Below, one piece after another: positions 35,585 through 44,215 of a stretch of DNA of 64,000 bases (position 1 is the stretch's first letter; each line of letters starts with the position of its first letter). Under the pieces are notes generated by a model, which was not told where the DNA came from, made no database searches, and saw only the letters and a program-made list of their open reading frames with translations. The DNA comes from G942493375 sp942493375. Lineage in GTDB: Bacteria; Armatimonadota; UBA5829. The stretch lies in NCBI GenBank assembly GCA_942493375.1, contig OW818698.1:7750001-7814000 (forward strand), written 5' to 3'. The position numbers were made by a program, and so were the translations under genes.

Positions 35585-36075
35585 TGTGTATCCTCATTTC
35601 TATATTCTGTTTTGCCAAAAACGCCGAATACTCAATGCAACATAGCGCAAAAGTACCCGGCGTGTTCTGAACAAATAAACTAGTATCGGGTGAACCATTG
35701 TTCTGGCACACCACTTGTCTAACATTTTAGCGTTTTTAGGAGTCCGGGTCAAGTTGAACCTCGAGTTGTAACAGCTCAGTAATATGGGAACATTGCCATC
35801 CTGAGGAACGAAGGATCTGCTTTCCATCCAGAAAAAGCAGATCCTTCGTTCCTCAGGATGACAAATTCCCGCAGATTCTATGGTTTTTGTCAAGCCTTTT
35901 CCGGCAACTATCTAATTATTTTTATCCAGCCGTCCGCTCAATCGGGTGTATGGTATTGCCGTATAATAGATGTGTCAAGGCCATGCCAAGTGCTATCGCA
36001 GCCTTGACTCATCTCTCATACAGCAATATATAAAGGTTGTATCGAGCGGACTGGAAAGAATCTCCTCGTTACATA
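35585..36075. other. 491-bp intergenic region with hairpin repeat and IS flank
   Basis: It holds the pckG promoter side, the 64-base palindrome at 35797-35860 and the 3' flank of the IS110 transposase gene. No gene is supported: the short reading frames here are translations of the palindrome. Confidence 0.6.
35797..35860. repeat. Long palindrome, CATCCTGAGGAACGAAGGAT family, copy 1
   Basis: Two perfect 27-base arms with a 10-base loop. The same sequence recurs at 50381-50456 with 33-base arms. From general experience this motif is a very common intergenic repeat in several bacterial lineages. Confidence 0.9.
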
Positions 36076-37008
36076 TTAGTTTTTACCAACGGACAATATC
36101 CTGGCCGGATCGAATTCTGTCTTGTAGGTATATATTGACCAAGCTGTGCGTAAAATCTTTCGAGCAATACATACAATCGCTTGCACCTTACTCAGACCAC
36201 GTGCCAAAAGTTTTTCATATATCGGTTTCCATACTTTAGTCTTTGTCCCAGACATTGCTGCGGTATATAGCAGACACCTCGTCAATTTGGATCCTTGTTT
36301 ACTAATCTTACACCGTCCAAAAAACTTACCTGACTGATTGGGCTTGGGATCAAGGCCACAGAAAGCCACATATGCATCAGCATTGACGAAAGTGTAGCAT
36401 CGCAGATCACTGACGAGAACTGCACTCACAACAGGACCGACACCATTAATCTTCATAAGGCGCTTGCGATCCTCGTTACCATCAAGTATTTTTTCAATCA
36501 GTTCATCTATCCGGGCTACTAATGCATCAATCTTTGCTGTTACTTCCTTAAACTCTTTCTTCAAATAGGAGATATTTCCAATGCTCTGGGTTAGATCTCC
36601 CTTGACACTAGTAGCTTTATGACGACGGCGAATCAAGGTCTCCAGCTTCCGCTGATCATCCGACTTTGGAACGTATTCACGTAAGTCAGTATGCTCAGAC
36701 TTTATAAACTTGCACATATTCAGGGCGTCCAAGCGGTCATTGTGACCACGTATTGCATGCACTTCCCGATAGTGGCTGGTTATGCGGGGATTGATAACAT
36801 AAGTTCTCATCCCGCAGCAATAGCACCAGTCAGCAATAACATAATGATAGGTATTTGTAGACTCCATTGCTATGTAACTACCATCAGGCATACCCTTTAC
36901 AAAAGCCTTTATCGCTTTCTTGGTATTTTCTATCACATAGCTCTTACCATCACAATAAATATCGAGTTTGTCTTTGCTTACATCTACACCGTAATACTTG
37001 TCGTTCAT
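36076..37008 (-). CDS. IS110-family transposase (DEDD/serine recombinase)
   Basis: I take the ATG at 37008, giving 310 residues that begin MNDKYYGVDVSKDKLDIY as expected for the family. The N-terminal RuvC-like DEDD set is complete: D9, E49 (IAMESTNTYH), D91 and D94 (GHNDRLDA). A coiled middle follows. The C-terminal Transposase_20 domain has INGVGPVVSA, the probable catalytic S226 in PNQSGKF, and ISKQGSKLTRCLL. The frame is open for 51 more codons upstream, but those do not resemble the family. There is no strong ribosome site (AAAGGA lies 13 bases away). The protein looks intact and could be active. Confidence 0.92.
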   Translation of the reverse strand: MNDKYYGVDVSKDKLDIYCDGKSYVIENTKKAIKAFVKGMPDGSYIAMESTNTYHYVIADWCYCCGMRTYVINPRITSHYREVHAIRGHNDRLDALNMCKFIKSEHTDLREYVPKSDDQRKLETLIRRRHKATSVKGDLTQSIGNISYLKKEFKEVTAKIDALVARIDELIEKILDGNEDRKRLMKINGVGPVVSAVLVSDLRCYTFVNADAYVAFCGLDPKPNQSGKFFGRCKISKQGSKLTRCLLYTAAMSGTKTKVWKPIYEKLLARGLSKVQAIVCIARKILRTAWSIYTYKTEFDPARILSVGKN

Positions 37009-37210
37009 GTTATAATTAAAGTCCTTTACATGCTTGAGTGGAACTTCACCAACGTTTACTTGCGAGAATGGGCGGTCAAAAGCCGATAGATTCTTATTCA
37101 CGTTAATGGTGAAGGTGGGGGCTATCTGCGGGAGTCTGTCATTCATAGAATGCAGAAGCATATTCTAGCCCCTCCACCCGGGTATCTTTATTTTAACCCA
37201 TCAAGATACC
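36076..37210 (-). mobile_element. IS110-type element, ends not determined
   Basis: One transposase gene plus its upstream non-coding part. IS110 elements lack obvious terminal inverted repeats, so the outer limits given are only approximate (CDS plus upstream hairpins). The non-coding stretch upstream of the CDS (37009-37275) has hairpins at 37148-37167 (AGAATGC/GCATATTCT, bulged), 37181-37210 (GGTATCTT/AAGATACC) and 37259-37273 (TCGCC/GGCGA). A bridge RNA is encoded at this position in IS621-type elements. Confidence 0.6.
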
Positions 37211-37417
37211 ACTATTAAAATCATACAAGTATATCCCTTGGTTACTGTTTAGATGCTTTCGCCCTGGGGGCGATAGGGAGAGGGGGGGATCAATCATTGA
37301 TTACGAGGTTAGCATTCAAGCATTCAATAATATTTCTGCAAATAATTTTGCCTAAAACACTAAATCACATATTTATGTGCAATAATGTAGTTTATCGAAT
37401 TCTAATGGAGTAGGCAT

Positions 37418-37849
37418 ATGAGACTTGCAAAAACGATGTTTTTTATGACAGCTCTATTGCTGTCATGTCTGTTGATCGGATGTGGCGGTGGAGGTGGTAG
37501 CACAGTAGATACCACAGCTCCGACCATAACCAGCGCGGAGATGGTCCCCCCGGAGGTCAGCTTTCCAAGCGGCAGTGTAACAGTGAGAACGGTTGCAACC
37601 GATAACAACGCCATATCTTCTGTCGTGTTGAATGTCGCCAACTCACTCACCGGCGCTGTAGTTCCGCATACACTTACCAAGACAACCGGCAATATCTACG
37701 AAGCAAGTGTAATAGTCTCTTACACAGGCGTGGCTCCTGCAGAACAGACATATACTTTCAATGTTCTGGTAACTGATGCAGCAGGAAATACTAAAACCCA
37801 GTATGCAGGACGTGTAGTATTCCAGCCGGAGCTTCCACCCAGTCTGTGA
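37418..37849 (+). CDS. Ig-fold lipoprotein
   Basis: The 143-residue product has a lipoprotein signal ending LLIGC22, then a Gly-rich linker. A single Ig-like or cadherin-like domain follows: TVDTTAPTITSAEMVPPEV, VTVRTVATDNNAISSVVLNV, then YTFNVLVTDAAGNTKTQYAG. The DTTAP...D.AGN pattern is common in extracellular beta-sandwich repeats. It should be anchored to the membrane surface; no enzymatic role is suggested. The ATG at 37418 has GGAG eight bases upstream. Its 5' region adjoins the IS110 non-coding side. Confidence 0.75.
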   Translation: MRLAKTMFFMTALLLSCLLIGCGGGGGSTVDTTAPTITSAEMVPPEVSFPSGSVTVRTVATDNNAISSVVLNVANSLTGAVVPHTLTKTTGNIYEASVIVSYTGVAPAEQTYTFNVLVTDAAGNTKTQYAGRVVFQPELPPSL

Positions 37850-37894
37850 GATGGAAATATTATATCGGAAGCAACAAGGTAGCAGCAGTTAATC

Positions 37895-37955
37895 CGCTCT
37901 AATCATGATTAGCTAAGGCTATTGCCCACAAACGCAGGGCTTCGTGAATAGAGCG
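37895..37955. repeat. ATTCAT/GTGAAT inverted-repeat family, copy 0
   Basis: The ends CGCTCTAATCAT and GTGAATAGAGCG are inverted repeats (10 of 12 positions pair). It sits 29 bases before copy 1. Confidence 0.65.
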
Positions 37956-37984
37956 GATCTATTAGCTGACTAAAACTGCTGGCT

Positions 37985-38053
37985 CGCATTATTCATGATT
38001 GACTCGCTTTCGCCCCTACTGCCGGTCGAAAGCAGAGCTTGGTGAATAAAGCG
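37985..38053. repeat. ATTCAT/GTGAAT inverted-repeat family, copy 1
   Basis: CGCATTATTCAT and GTGAATAAAGCG form the ends. An inner hairpin GCTTTCG/CGAAAGC (38006-38012 with 38027-38033) encloses CCCCTACTGCCGGT. It is closely related to 47439-47534. Confidence 0.8.
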
Positions 38054-38072
38054 CGCTGGAGTAACACTGAGG

Positions 38073-38852
38073 CTATTCCTCGTCTATGTTCAGACTCTGC
38101 AATTGCCAGTCCTTAAGAGTATCCAGAGCACTGTGATCGGTCAGGTCCATGTGAATAGGGGTAACTGATATACGATTATTGTGCACTGCGCTTACGTCTG
38201 TCCCTGGTTCCAGATGATCGACAGGAAGCTCTCCGCCAAGCCAGTAGTAATCGCGTCCGAATGGGTCTGTGCGCTTCTGCAGTTCACCTTCATAGGTTCT
38301 CTTACCTTGCCTGGTGATCTCTATGCCTGTTATTTGCTCTATCGGAATGTTGGGTATGTTGACATTCAAGAGAGTGGACTCCGGCAGAGTATGGTTCTGT
38401 AACTGCCGCATAAGCATCAATGCAACTTTACCAGCTGTAGCAAACTCCATGTGCTTATCATATCCAGCAACGGATATTGCGATTGAAGGTACGCCTGATA
38501 TGACCCCTTCCATTGCTGCAGATACCGTGCCGGAGTATGTAAGGTCCCACCCGAGATTCGGTCCTTTGTTTATACCAGAGACTACAAGATCGATAGGTTT
38601 CTCGACGAGTCCAAGCAATCCCAAACTCACACAGTCCGAAGGTGTTCCACTGCAAGAGAGGGCTTCAGTGCCATCTGCCAGCTGCACGGTCTCAACTCTC
38701 AGAGGTTTATGCAGAGTAATCGAGTGCCCACACGCACTTCTTGGTCTATCCGGAGCAACGACATAAACATTGGCTTCTGCCTGCAACGCTTTCTTAAGCT
38801 CCAGCAGACCCTCAGCATGGACTCCGTCATCGTTTGTGATAAGAACATTCAT
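38073..38852 (-). CDS. surE: 5'-nucleotidase SurE
   Basis: A metal-dependent phosphatase that removes phosphate from nucleoside monophosphates. The 259-residue form starting at the ATG at 38852 begins MNVLITNDDG, the family start with the metal-binding Asp pair D8/D9. It continues with VVAPDRPRSACGHSIT, GTPSDCV and VSGINKGPNLGWDLTYSGTVSAAMEG. The length is normal for SurE. The frame runs on to 38945 upstream, but those codons pass through a heptamer array. The ribosome site is weak. It stands alone, with repeats on both sides. Confidence 0.95.
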   Translation of the reverse strand: MNVLITNDDGVHAEGLLELKKALQAEANVYVVAPDRPRSACGHSITLHKPLRVETVQLADGTEALSCSGTPSDCVSLGLLGLVEKPIDLVVSGINKGPNLGWDLTYSGTVSAAMEGVISGVPSIAISVAGYDKHMEFATAGKVALMLMRQLQNHTLPESTLLNVNIPNIPIEQITGIEITRQGKRTYEGELQKRTDPFGRDYYWLGGELPVDHLEPGTDVSAVHNNRISVTPIHMDLTDHSALDTLKDWQLQSLNIDEE

Positions 38853-38881
38853 AAGGCGCGTATAAGCACTCCTGGTTTTTT

Positions 38882-38909
38882 GAGGTTGGTAGTTTGATGT
38901 TGGAAATTG
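38882..38909. repeat. Heptamer tandem array (GATGTTG type)
   Basis: GAGGTTG, GTAGTTT, GATGTTG, GAAATTG, of the same type as 4910-4944. The surrounding 309 bp (38853-39161) has no gene; it also holds the direct repeat at 39011-39043. Confidence 0.7.
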
Positions 38910-39010
38910 GAGCAAGATATCGTATATGATATATATTAATTGCAACCTCTATAAGTATACCTGTGAGTTACTGTGTGTGCAATGGCGGTGTAGAGTTTGA
39001 ATAGAATATC

Positions 39011-39043
39011 CGCAGATTTCGCCGATTTACGCAGATTTTTGGG
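39011..39043. repeat. Short direct repeat (GCAGATTT type)
   Basis: CGCAGATTT, CGCCGATTT and CGCAGATTT follow one another at about 10-base intervals. Confidence 0.55.
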
Positions 39044-39161
39044 AAGGGATTATTCGCAGGCGTATTAATCGGACTGACTATCACGGTCGTGACATTGTAT
39101 ATCAAGTGGAAATATACCAGAGACAGTTGGCTTGATCAGGGATAGTGCTACCAGGGCATAC

Positions 39162-40517
39162 TCAGTCATCAAACTTCCAGGTAATGTCCCCCTGCTCAGG
39201 ATTTGCCGGTTGCGTAGCTCTGTAGTCCTTACCACCGTGATCAACAAGGCTGGGACCTAATCCATAGAGCAGGAATCCCCTGCCCTGCTTTTTGTAGATA
39301 TAAGGTTTACCTGTCATAATATCTTTCGGTATGCATTCTCCTAAATCCGACAGTTTGTCCGGATACACACCATGAATACTGTGGTATGAAGCTAATCTAT
39401 AAATAATCTTCGTCCCGTTGATTGAGGAAACGGCCATGTCACGTCGCGATACTGATGAATTTATTCCAGACAGAAGAAAACTGGATATCCAACAATATTT
39501 TGGCAATGATGATATCTCTGCCTCCATCTGTTTAAACTGATTGGCTGTAGTGCGATATGGTTTCTCTAGAAGCTTAATTCTTCTTTCCGTCTCGTTGAGA
39601 TAACACAATTCATCCGCATACAGAAATGGTCTTAGTGGAAGAGAATATGGAAACGTCGGCATCACGCCGTCTATATTGATGCATTCCACCGATATAAAAG
39701 CCGGCATGAACAGAGCTCTATCACCCTTGACTGCATTTGTAAAACTCTGCTGGATTTCCAATTTTGACAATCCAGCATCTATTTGTTTCTGCGTTTCCGG
39801 TGTGATCCTGCAATGCCTGGCGATATCTTCTAAAGCAGATAATGCTATTTTGATAACCGCTATACGCGTCAACTGTGATGGCAATGATTTTTCTTGTTGA
39901 AAAGCATCTGAAAGACCAACTGCCAACATCACCCAGTTGATAGCCTGTTGTGTATTTCCGGACTTAGCTTCACATCTTGCCTTAACGCAAAGCACACGAC
40001 TCAGCTTCCTGATTTTATAGTAATGAGGAACCAAGGTCAGAGGATAAACTTCCCAATCTGTTTTGAACTGTATATGAGGTTTTACGAGAGCCGGGGATAC
40101 ACGTGACAAAGGCCCATCTATCCTATTCAGCATCGCTTTAACGGTACTCCACCATTTAGAATCACGATCCCAAATTCTGGAACGCATTGTGGACTGTCCC
40201 ATTTCCATAAATCCAGCGACCGGCATAATAGGTTCGAAAATCTTCTCCAGATCAACAGCACCATTTTCAGAATCCGGCACTGGTTTCTGCTGCAGATCAA
40301 TCGGATACACAGGATCCCCAGCTGCTCTGATCTCCTGAAGTTTAGCCTGAACTTTTCGTCCCATAATAACCGTGGCGATTCCATGCACTGCTACTATAAT
40401 TATCACAACTGACAATATCGTCAGCCGTTTTTTCCACATCCATAGCCATGGTTTGATGAATATGAATCTTGCCACACGTGATAGTGCTGGGATATTATTG
40501 CTGCCAAGATCGTTCAC
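39162..40517 (-). CDS. Membrane-anchored protein of unknown function
   Basis: The 451-residue product has one transmembrane segment near the N-terminus (about 31-51: RLTILSVVIIIVAVHGIATV), placing the rest outside the cytoplasm. The middle is helical with no motif I can name. The C-terminal 90 residues have the pattern YRLASYHSIHGVYPDKLSDL, IPKDIMTGKPYIYKKQGRGF, LLYGLG, DHGG. This resembles the pseudopilin-like endings common in uncharacterised Planctomycetes and Armatimonadota proteins. The start is GTG at 40517 with GGAGG seven bases upstream. No neighbour suggests a role. Confidence 0.65.
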   Translation of the reverse strand: MNDLGSNNIPALSRVARFIFIKPWLWMWKKRLTILSVVIIIVAVHGIATVIMGRKVQAKLQEIRAAGDPVYPIDLQQKPVPDSENGAVDLEKIFEPIMPVAGFMEMGQSTMRSRIWDRDSKWWSTVKAMLNRIDGPLSRVSPALVKPHIQFKTDWEVYPLTLVPHYYKIRKLSRVLCVKARCEAKSGNTQQAINWVMLAVGLSDAFQQEKSLPSQLTRIAVIKIALSALEDIARHCRITPETQKQIDAGLSKLEIQQSFTNAVKGDRALFMPAFISVECINIDGVMPTFPYSLPLRPFLYADELCYLNETERRIKLLEKPYRTTANQFKQMEAEISSLPKYCWISSFLLSGINSSVSRRDMAVSSINGTKIIYRLASYHSIHGVYPDKLSDLGECIPKDIMTGKPYIYKKQGRGFLLYGLGPSLVDHGGKDYRATQPANPEQGDITWKFDD

Positions 40518-40682
40518 TAGTAGACCTCCGTATCCATCTAATCTATATGCAAAGACGCTTGAAAAGATGGATTTTGTCTAACTATTCCAAAATAATGCAT
40601 TTTGTGAGAATACAACAGTAACTTCTGCTCATCTACAAACGTTATTCTACTACAACTGCCATATCAAAGCGAGGTTATAAAA

Positions 40683-41069
40683 GTGCACAGGATTGTAAAA
40701 CTATGTAGATTTATATTAATATCACTAGTTTTCATGGTTGTTTACATTGTAGGTTGTATATTTATCCGCGGGATTCCAAGGGATCAGAATATCGCTTTAT
40801 CCGGACTTAAGAAGGGAATGACAAAAAGCCAGGTAAAGAAAGCGTTGAAACTCCCATGGTATACAATGTGTCTATGTCAAACCTGGCATTTGACTGGCGA
40901 GTCGGAAGTTGAGGTAATAGGCTCGTGGCCGCCGGGATTCTGGATGAATAGCGGTAAACAAGTCGTGCTGTATTTTGACAAAACCGGGCACTTATCGAGT
41001 GGAAACAAGACCTGGTTTGACCCCGACTGCGCAGACTCTGAAATGCTCTATTTTAAGGGTGTCTATTGA
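40683..41069 (+). CDS. Small membrane-anchored protein, BamE/SmpA-like segment
   Basis: The 128-residue product has an N-terminal hydrophobic anchor (residues about 8-27, ending VGC, a possible lipobox). The block LSGLKKGMTKSQVKKALKLPW follows the pattern in which SmpA/BamE domains begin (GMTxxQVxxxLGxP). The later part has a strand-rich region and several Cys (CLC, CADS). BamE-type domains help assemble outer-membrane proteins, but the match is short, so this is a suggestion only. The start is GTG at 40683 after GAGG. Confidence 0.6.
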   Translation: MHRIVKLCRFILISLVFMVVYIVGCIFIRGIPRDQNIALSGLKKGMTKSQVKKALKLPWYTMCLCQTWHLTGESEVEVIGSWPPGFWMNSGKQVVLYFDKTGHLSSGNKTWFDPDCADSEMLYFKGVY

Positions 41070-41147
41070 GACTCCTTAAAGACAATGATGCTTCTACTCA
41101 ATTACGCATAGTTAACGATTGATAACACTCGCTTTGCTGCAAACATC

Positions 41148-41681
41148 TCAGATACTTGACCCCAAGCTATCCAACAGGCTCTGAATTACTGTTGCTATAT
41201 CGCTGTTTCCACTGGACTTGGTTGCTGTGTATTGTTGATAATACTGGGATAATGCATTCTTCGCTTTTGTGGTTTTGTTGGATTCTGATGTTGATGTTGT
41301 TGAAGTTGTATCTGTCGTTGTCGTAGCAGTCAGGTCGGTCATTTTTCCGCTCTCAGCTGCACTCACGAATTTTGCTGCAAGCTCCGCAGCTCCTGTTCCT
41401 GCATTCTTCTTGGAAGCAGCAGTCAATTCCGCTGCAATCTCTGCACATACTTTCTTGAATTTCTCCGGATCGGATTTCTGCAGTTGTTGAAGTCTGTTAT
41501 ACACCTGTCCCTGAGTCGAAAAAATCACCGAATTAGCGGATTTTTCAGAAGCAGTGACATCGGAGCCTACCAATGAGGTCAGACTGTCCACCTCGGATGA
41601 ACTTGTGGAGGACTGATTATTGAGCAGCTGTGTGAGTGAGTAGAGTGAATTATTATTGTTGATTCCGGATATGCCAGCCAT
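41148..41681 (-). CDS. Ser/Thr-rich protein of unknown function
   Basis: The 177-residue product starts MAGISGINNNNSLYSL at the ATG at 41681, which has GGAG ten bases upstream. The longer open frame to 41993 lacks such a site. It has no signal peptide or membrane segment. A helical core (about 60-115: QLQKSDPEKFKKVCAEIAAE, LAAKFVSAAESGKM) lies between low-complexity Ser/Thr/Asn stretches. The tail ALSQYYQQYTATKSSGN ends in a helix. I do not recognise the family. Confidence 0.6.
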   Translation of the reverse strand: MAGISGINNNNSLYSLTQLLNNQSSTSSSEVDSLTSLVGSDVTASEKSANSVIFSTQGQVYNRLQQLQKSDPEKFKKVCAEIAAELTAASKKNAGTGAAELAAKFVSAAESGKMTDLTATTTTDTTSTTSTSESNKTTKAKNALSQYYQQYTATKSSGNSDIATVIQSLLDSLGSSI

Positions 41682-42045
41682 AGTAATGACTCCTCGAAAA
41701 ATAGCGTTCAAAATATGTATCGACAACTTACGACAAGAACTGAAAGTCATCGGGTACTGTTCTTCTACAAAGCAACATACATATTTGATTTTTTTGATAT
41801 GGAGGAATCGGATGATCGGCGGCGAACGATTTAAGTATAACTGTCCATTGTCCGATATACTATATGGGCCAGTATGAAATCTTGAGAATATAACAACACA
41901 ATTGCATTCTTGTGTCATTGCCTCCAAAATCCTGGTAATTGTACTAGGTTTTTTGTTAGCATGTGCCAATAATAATAGCTGACAACGAGGCAATTATGCA
42001 TTATTACACTTACATGATTGATATATCAGTGAGAGAGGAATCTAA
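41682..42045. other. 364-bp divergent intergenic region
   Basis: It must hold the promoters of the Ser/Thr-rich gene and of the multi-Ig gene. No repeat family member or RNA was recognised. GAGAGAGGAA before 42046 is a strong ribosome site. Confidence 0.5.
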
Positions 42046-44151
42046 ATGAGAATAGTTACAAAGAACAAATTTGCAGGCAGGCTATCAATTTTGCTTGTTT
42101 TCGCAATGTGCCTGACATTCTTAATTCCCGTCATTGCTGCTGAGAAAACAGCCGGCACCCCGGTCGTTATTTCCAGCAGTTCCGCCGGCTGCAAAATCAG
42201 CGACGGTAAGGGTGAAGGAATTGAGGTTGGTACCAAGGGTATCATCACTAGAGATGGCAAGGATATTGCCAAATTCGAAGTTAAGCAGGTCGAATGGGGA
42301 TATTCGATCATCTCGGTATCTGATCTCACGCAGGGAATGAGTGTGCAAGTTGGTGATTCAGCCAAAATCACAACCCTACCGGACAACAACGGACAGAAAA
42401 AGATCGGCAAAAAGAAGTCTAATGTTATCTGGATTCTATTGGCAGCTGGCGCCCTGGTTGCCCTTGCCGGCAAGAAGGGTGGCGGACGTAGTACACCTGC
42501 AAACACAACTACCAATGTAACTATCTCAAGCCAGAAATCAAGTATAACGGCAGATGGCTCAAGTAACACTGTTATTACTGCCAATGTTACCGATTCAAAC
42601 AATGCTTCTGTTGCTGATGGAACTGCAGTAACGTTCTCTACAACCGCTGGATCTCTTGTGCCGGCTCAAGCTACAACGGTAAACGGTAGGGCAACCGCTA
42701 CACTCACATCTTCCACTACTGCCGGAAATGCAACTGTCAGCGCAGTATCAGGCGGTAAAACAGCAAATACTACCGTTTCTTTCGTTCCTGCCGGCAGCGG
42801 TGGAACATCCAGTATAGTCGTAGCAGCAGGTCCTACTGACATCCAGGTAGTCGGTAGCGGAGGCACACAGACTCAATCAACAATTTCTGCAACCTGCCGG
42901 GATGCACTTGGCAATCTGGCAACCGGTGGAAATGTTACTTTCACATCCAGCATTGGAAGTGTGATCGGCACAGCAGCTATAAACGCCAATGGTGTTGCTA
43001 CAACAACATTCAGCAGCAATGCTACAGGCACAGCTACCATCACAGCATCATGGTCAGGTGTTCAGGGAACAACCACAGTTAATGTGACGGCAGGACCACC
43101 ATATTCAGTGACCGTAGAATGCACTCCCAGCTCAGTTCAGTGCGATGGTAACTCATTTGCTACAGTCAAGGCGACTGTCCGTGATGTAGCAAACAATCAG
43201 GTTACTGATGGTACTGTTGTAAACTTCTCAGTCCAAAGTGACGTCAACGGCGGTGGAAACGGCACAATTACTTCTGAAGCCAGAACATCAGATGGAATCG
43301 CCAATGCTCTGATTTTCACTAAGACTGCAGCTAACGCCACCAGCAAGGCTGGTACTGCAACTGTTGTTGCACAGATAATTGCTGCTAACCAACCAGGTGG
43401 TATTCCTGTTCCCGTAGCAACAATCAACAATCACGCTACCCAGGTTCAGTTTACTTCTCTGGATGTTGCAGAGATCCACATGGGTGCTGTTACTCCTAAC
43501 ATCAGAGGTTGGGATGTCGTAAACAACAGCACGAAAATTGGAGCTGTTGTGTATGATGCCAATCACAATCCGGTTCCCGATGGCACTGCTGTGTATTTCA
43601 CAACTTCAAAGGGAATGATATACGGAAACACTGGTATAGCAAACAACGTGGCAATGAGCACTACTTCATTGGGAAGAGCTGAGGCAACACTGGTGTCAGA
43701 TGCATCGGGCAACTCCTCATGGGACGGTCTCGTTGATGTGACAGCTACCTGCGGAGCTATCACTCTGCAAGAACACGGATTAGTTATCTTCTCAGGTTGG
43801 CCTTCACCGTCACGCTGTAGCGCAATTTGCCCTAATAATGATCTGCTGGATATCGGTGGACAGACAACTATTAGTATCATTGCTCTTGACATCAATGGCA
43901 ATCCAATTGTAGACGGTACTGATGTCACTGCAGTTACCAGCAAAGGAACAATTACTGCAAGTGGAACTGGTAAGACAGTGGGAGGCAGTGTATCGTTTAC
44001 GTTGGCAACAAGCACTGATCCCGGATCACCCACTCAGCCCGGTGCTGGTCTAGTGACTATCAATATTGATTCAGGAGGCAGAAATCCTGAAACAGGTGGT
44101 CAACCGGTTGTATTATATGTAGACTTCACTGTTACAAAAACAGGTCCATAA
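42046..44151 (+). CDS. Exported multi-Ig (Big_1/invasin-type) protein
   Basis: The 701-residue product has a signal peptide (about 1-31), then a small beta domain (about 35-108: KGIITRDGKDIAKFEVKQV, GMSVQVGDSAKI) reminiscent of FlgT-C-type domains. A transmembrane helix with a Gly-rich end comes next (about 125-145). About five Ig-like Big_1 domains follow at roughly 160-250, 255-348, 350-470, 480-585 and 590-701. Each has the VTDxxxNxVxDGTxVxFxxxxG signature (ASVADGTAVTFSTTAG, NPVPDGTAVYFTTSKG). Such arrays form rods in intimin/invasin adhesins; here no barrel is attached. The next gene pairs one Big_1 domain with a barrel, so the two may work together. Confidence 0.8.
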   Translation: MRIVTKNKFAGRLSILLVFAMCLTFLIPVIAAEKTAGTPVVISSSSAGCKISDGKGEGIEVGTKGIITRDGKDIAKFEVKQVEWGYSIISVSDLTQGMSVQVGDSAKITTLPDNNGQKKIGKKKSNVIWILLAAGALVALAGKKGGGRSTPANTTTNVTISSQKSSITADGSSNTVITANVTDSNNASVADGTAVTFSTTAGSLVPAQATTVNGRATATLTSSTTAGNATVSAVSGGKTANTTVSFVPAGSGGTSSIVVAAGPTDIQVVGSGGTQTQSTISATCRDALGNLATGGNVTFTSSIGSVIGTAAINANGVATTTFSSNATGTATITASWSGVQGTTTVNVTAGPPYSVTVECTPSSVQCDGNSFATVKATVRDVANNQVTDGTVVNFSVQSDVNGGGNGTITSEARTSDGIANALIFTKTAANATSKAGTATVVAQIIAANQPGGIPVPVATINNHATQVQFTSLDVAEIHMGAVTPNIRGWDVVNNSTKIGAVVYDANHNPVPDGTAVYFTTSKGMIYGNTGIANNVAMSTTSLGRAEATLVSDASGNSSWDGLVDVTATCGAITLQEHGLVIFSGWPSPSRCSAICPNNDLLDIGGQTTISIIALDINGNPIVDGTDVTAVTSKGTITASGTGKTVGGSVSFTLATSTDPGSPTQPGAGLVTINIDSGGRNPETGGQPVVLYVDFTVTKTGP

Positions 44152-44173
44152 TCTACTGAAACAAGGAGATAAC

Positions 44174-44213
44174 GGGAGATCCTTAATCGAGGGTCTCCCT
44201 TATACATTTTTTA
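44174..44213 (+). terminator. Terminator-like hairpin directly before the barrel gene
   Basis: GGGAGATCC pairs with GGGTCTCCC (one G.U), followed by TTATACATTTTTT. It ends three bases before the ATG at 44216. It is either the terminator of the multi-Ig gene or an attenuator. Confidence 0.75.
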
Positions 44214-44215
44214 AG

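Noticed and set aside
35600..35893. Possible small gene between pckG and the IS110 element
   Set aside because: The frame runs through the CATCCTGAGGAACGAAGGAT palindrome. Such peptides are translations of the repeat. The same applies to the frame at 50373-50807.
37009..37161. Longer start for the IS110 transposase
   Set aside because: The extra 51 codons do not look like family sequence, whereas MNDKYYGVDVSKDKLD is the usual N-terminus.
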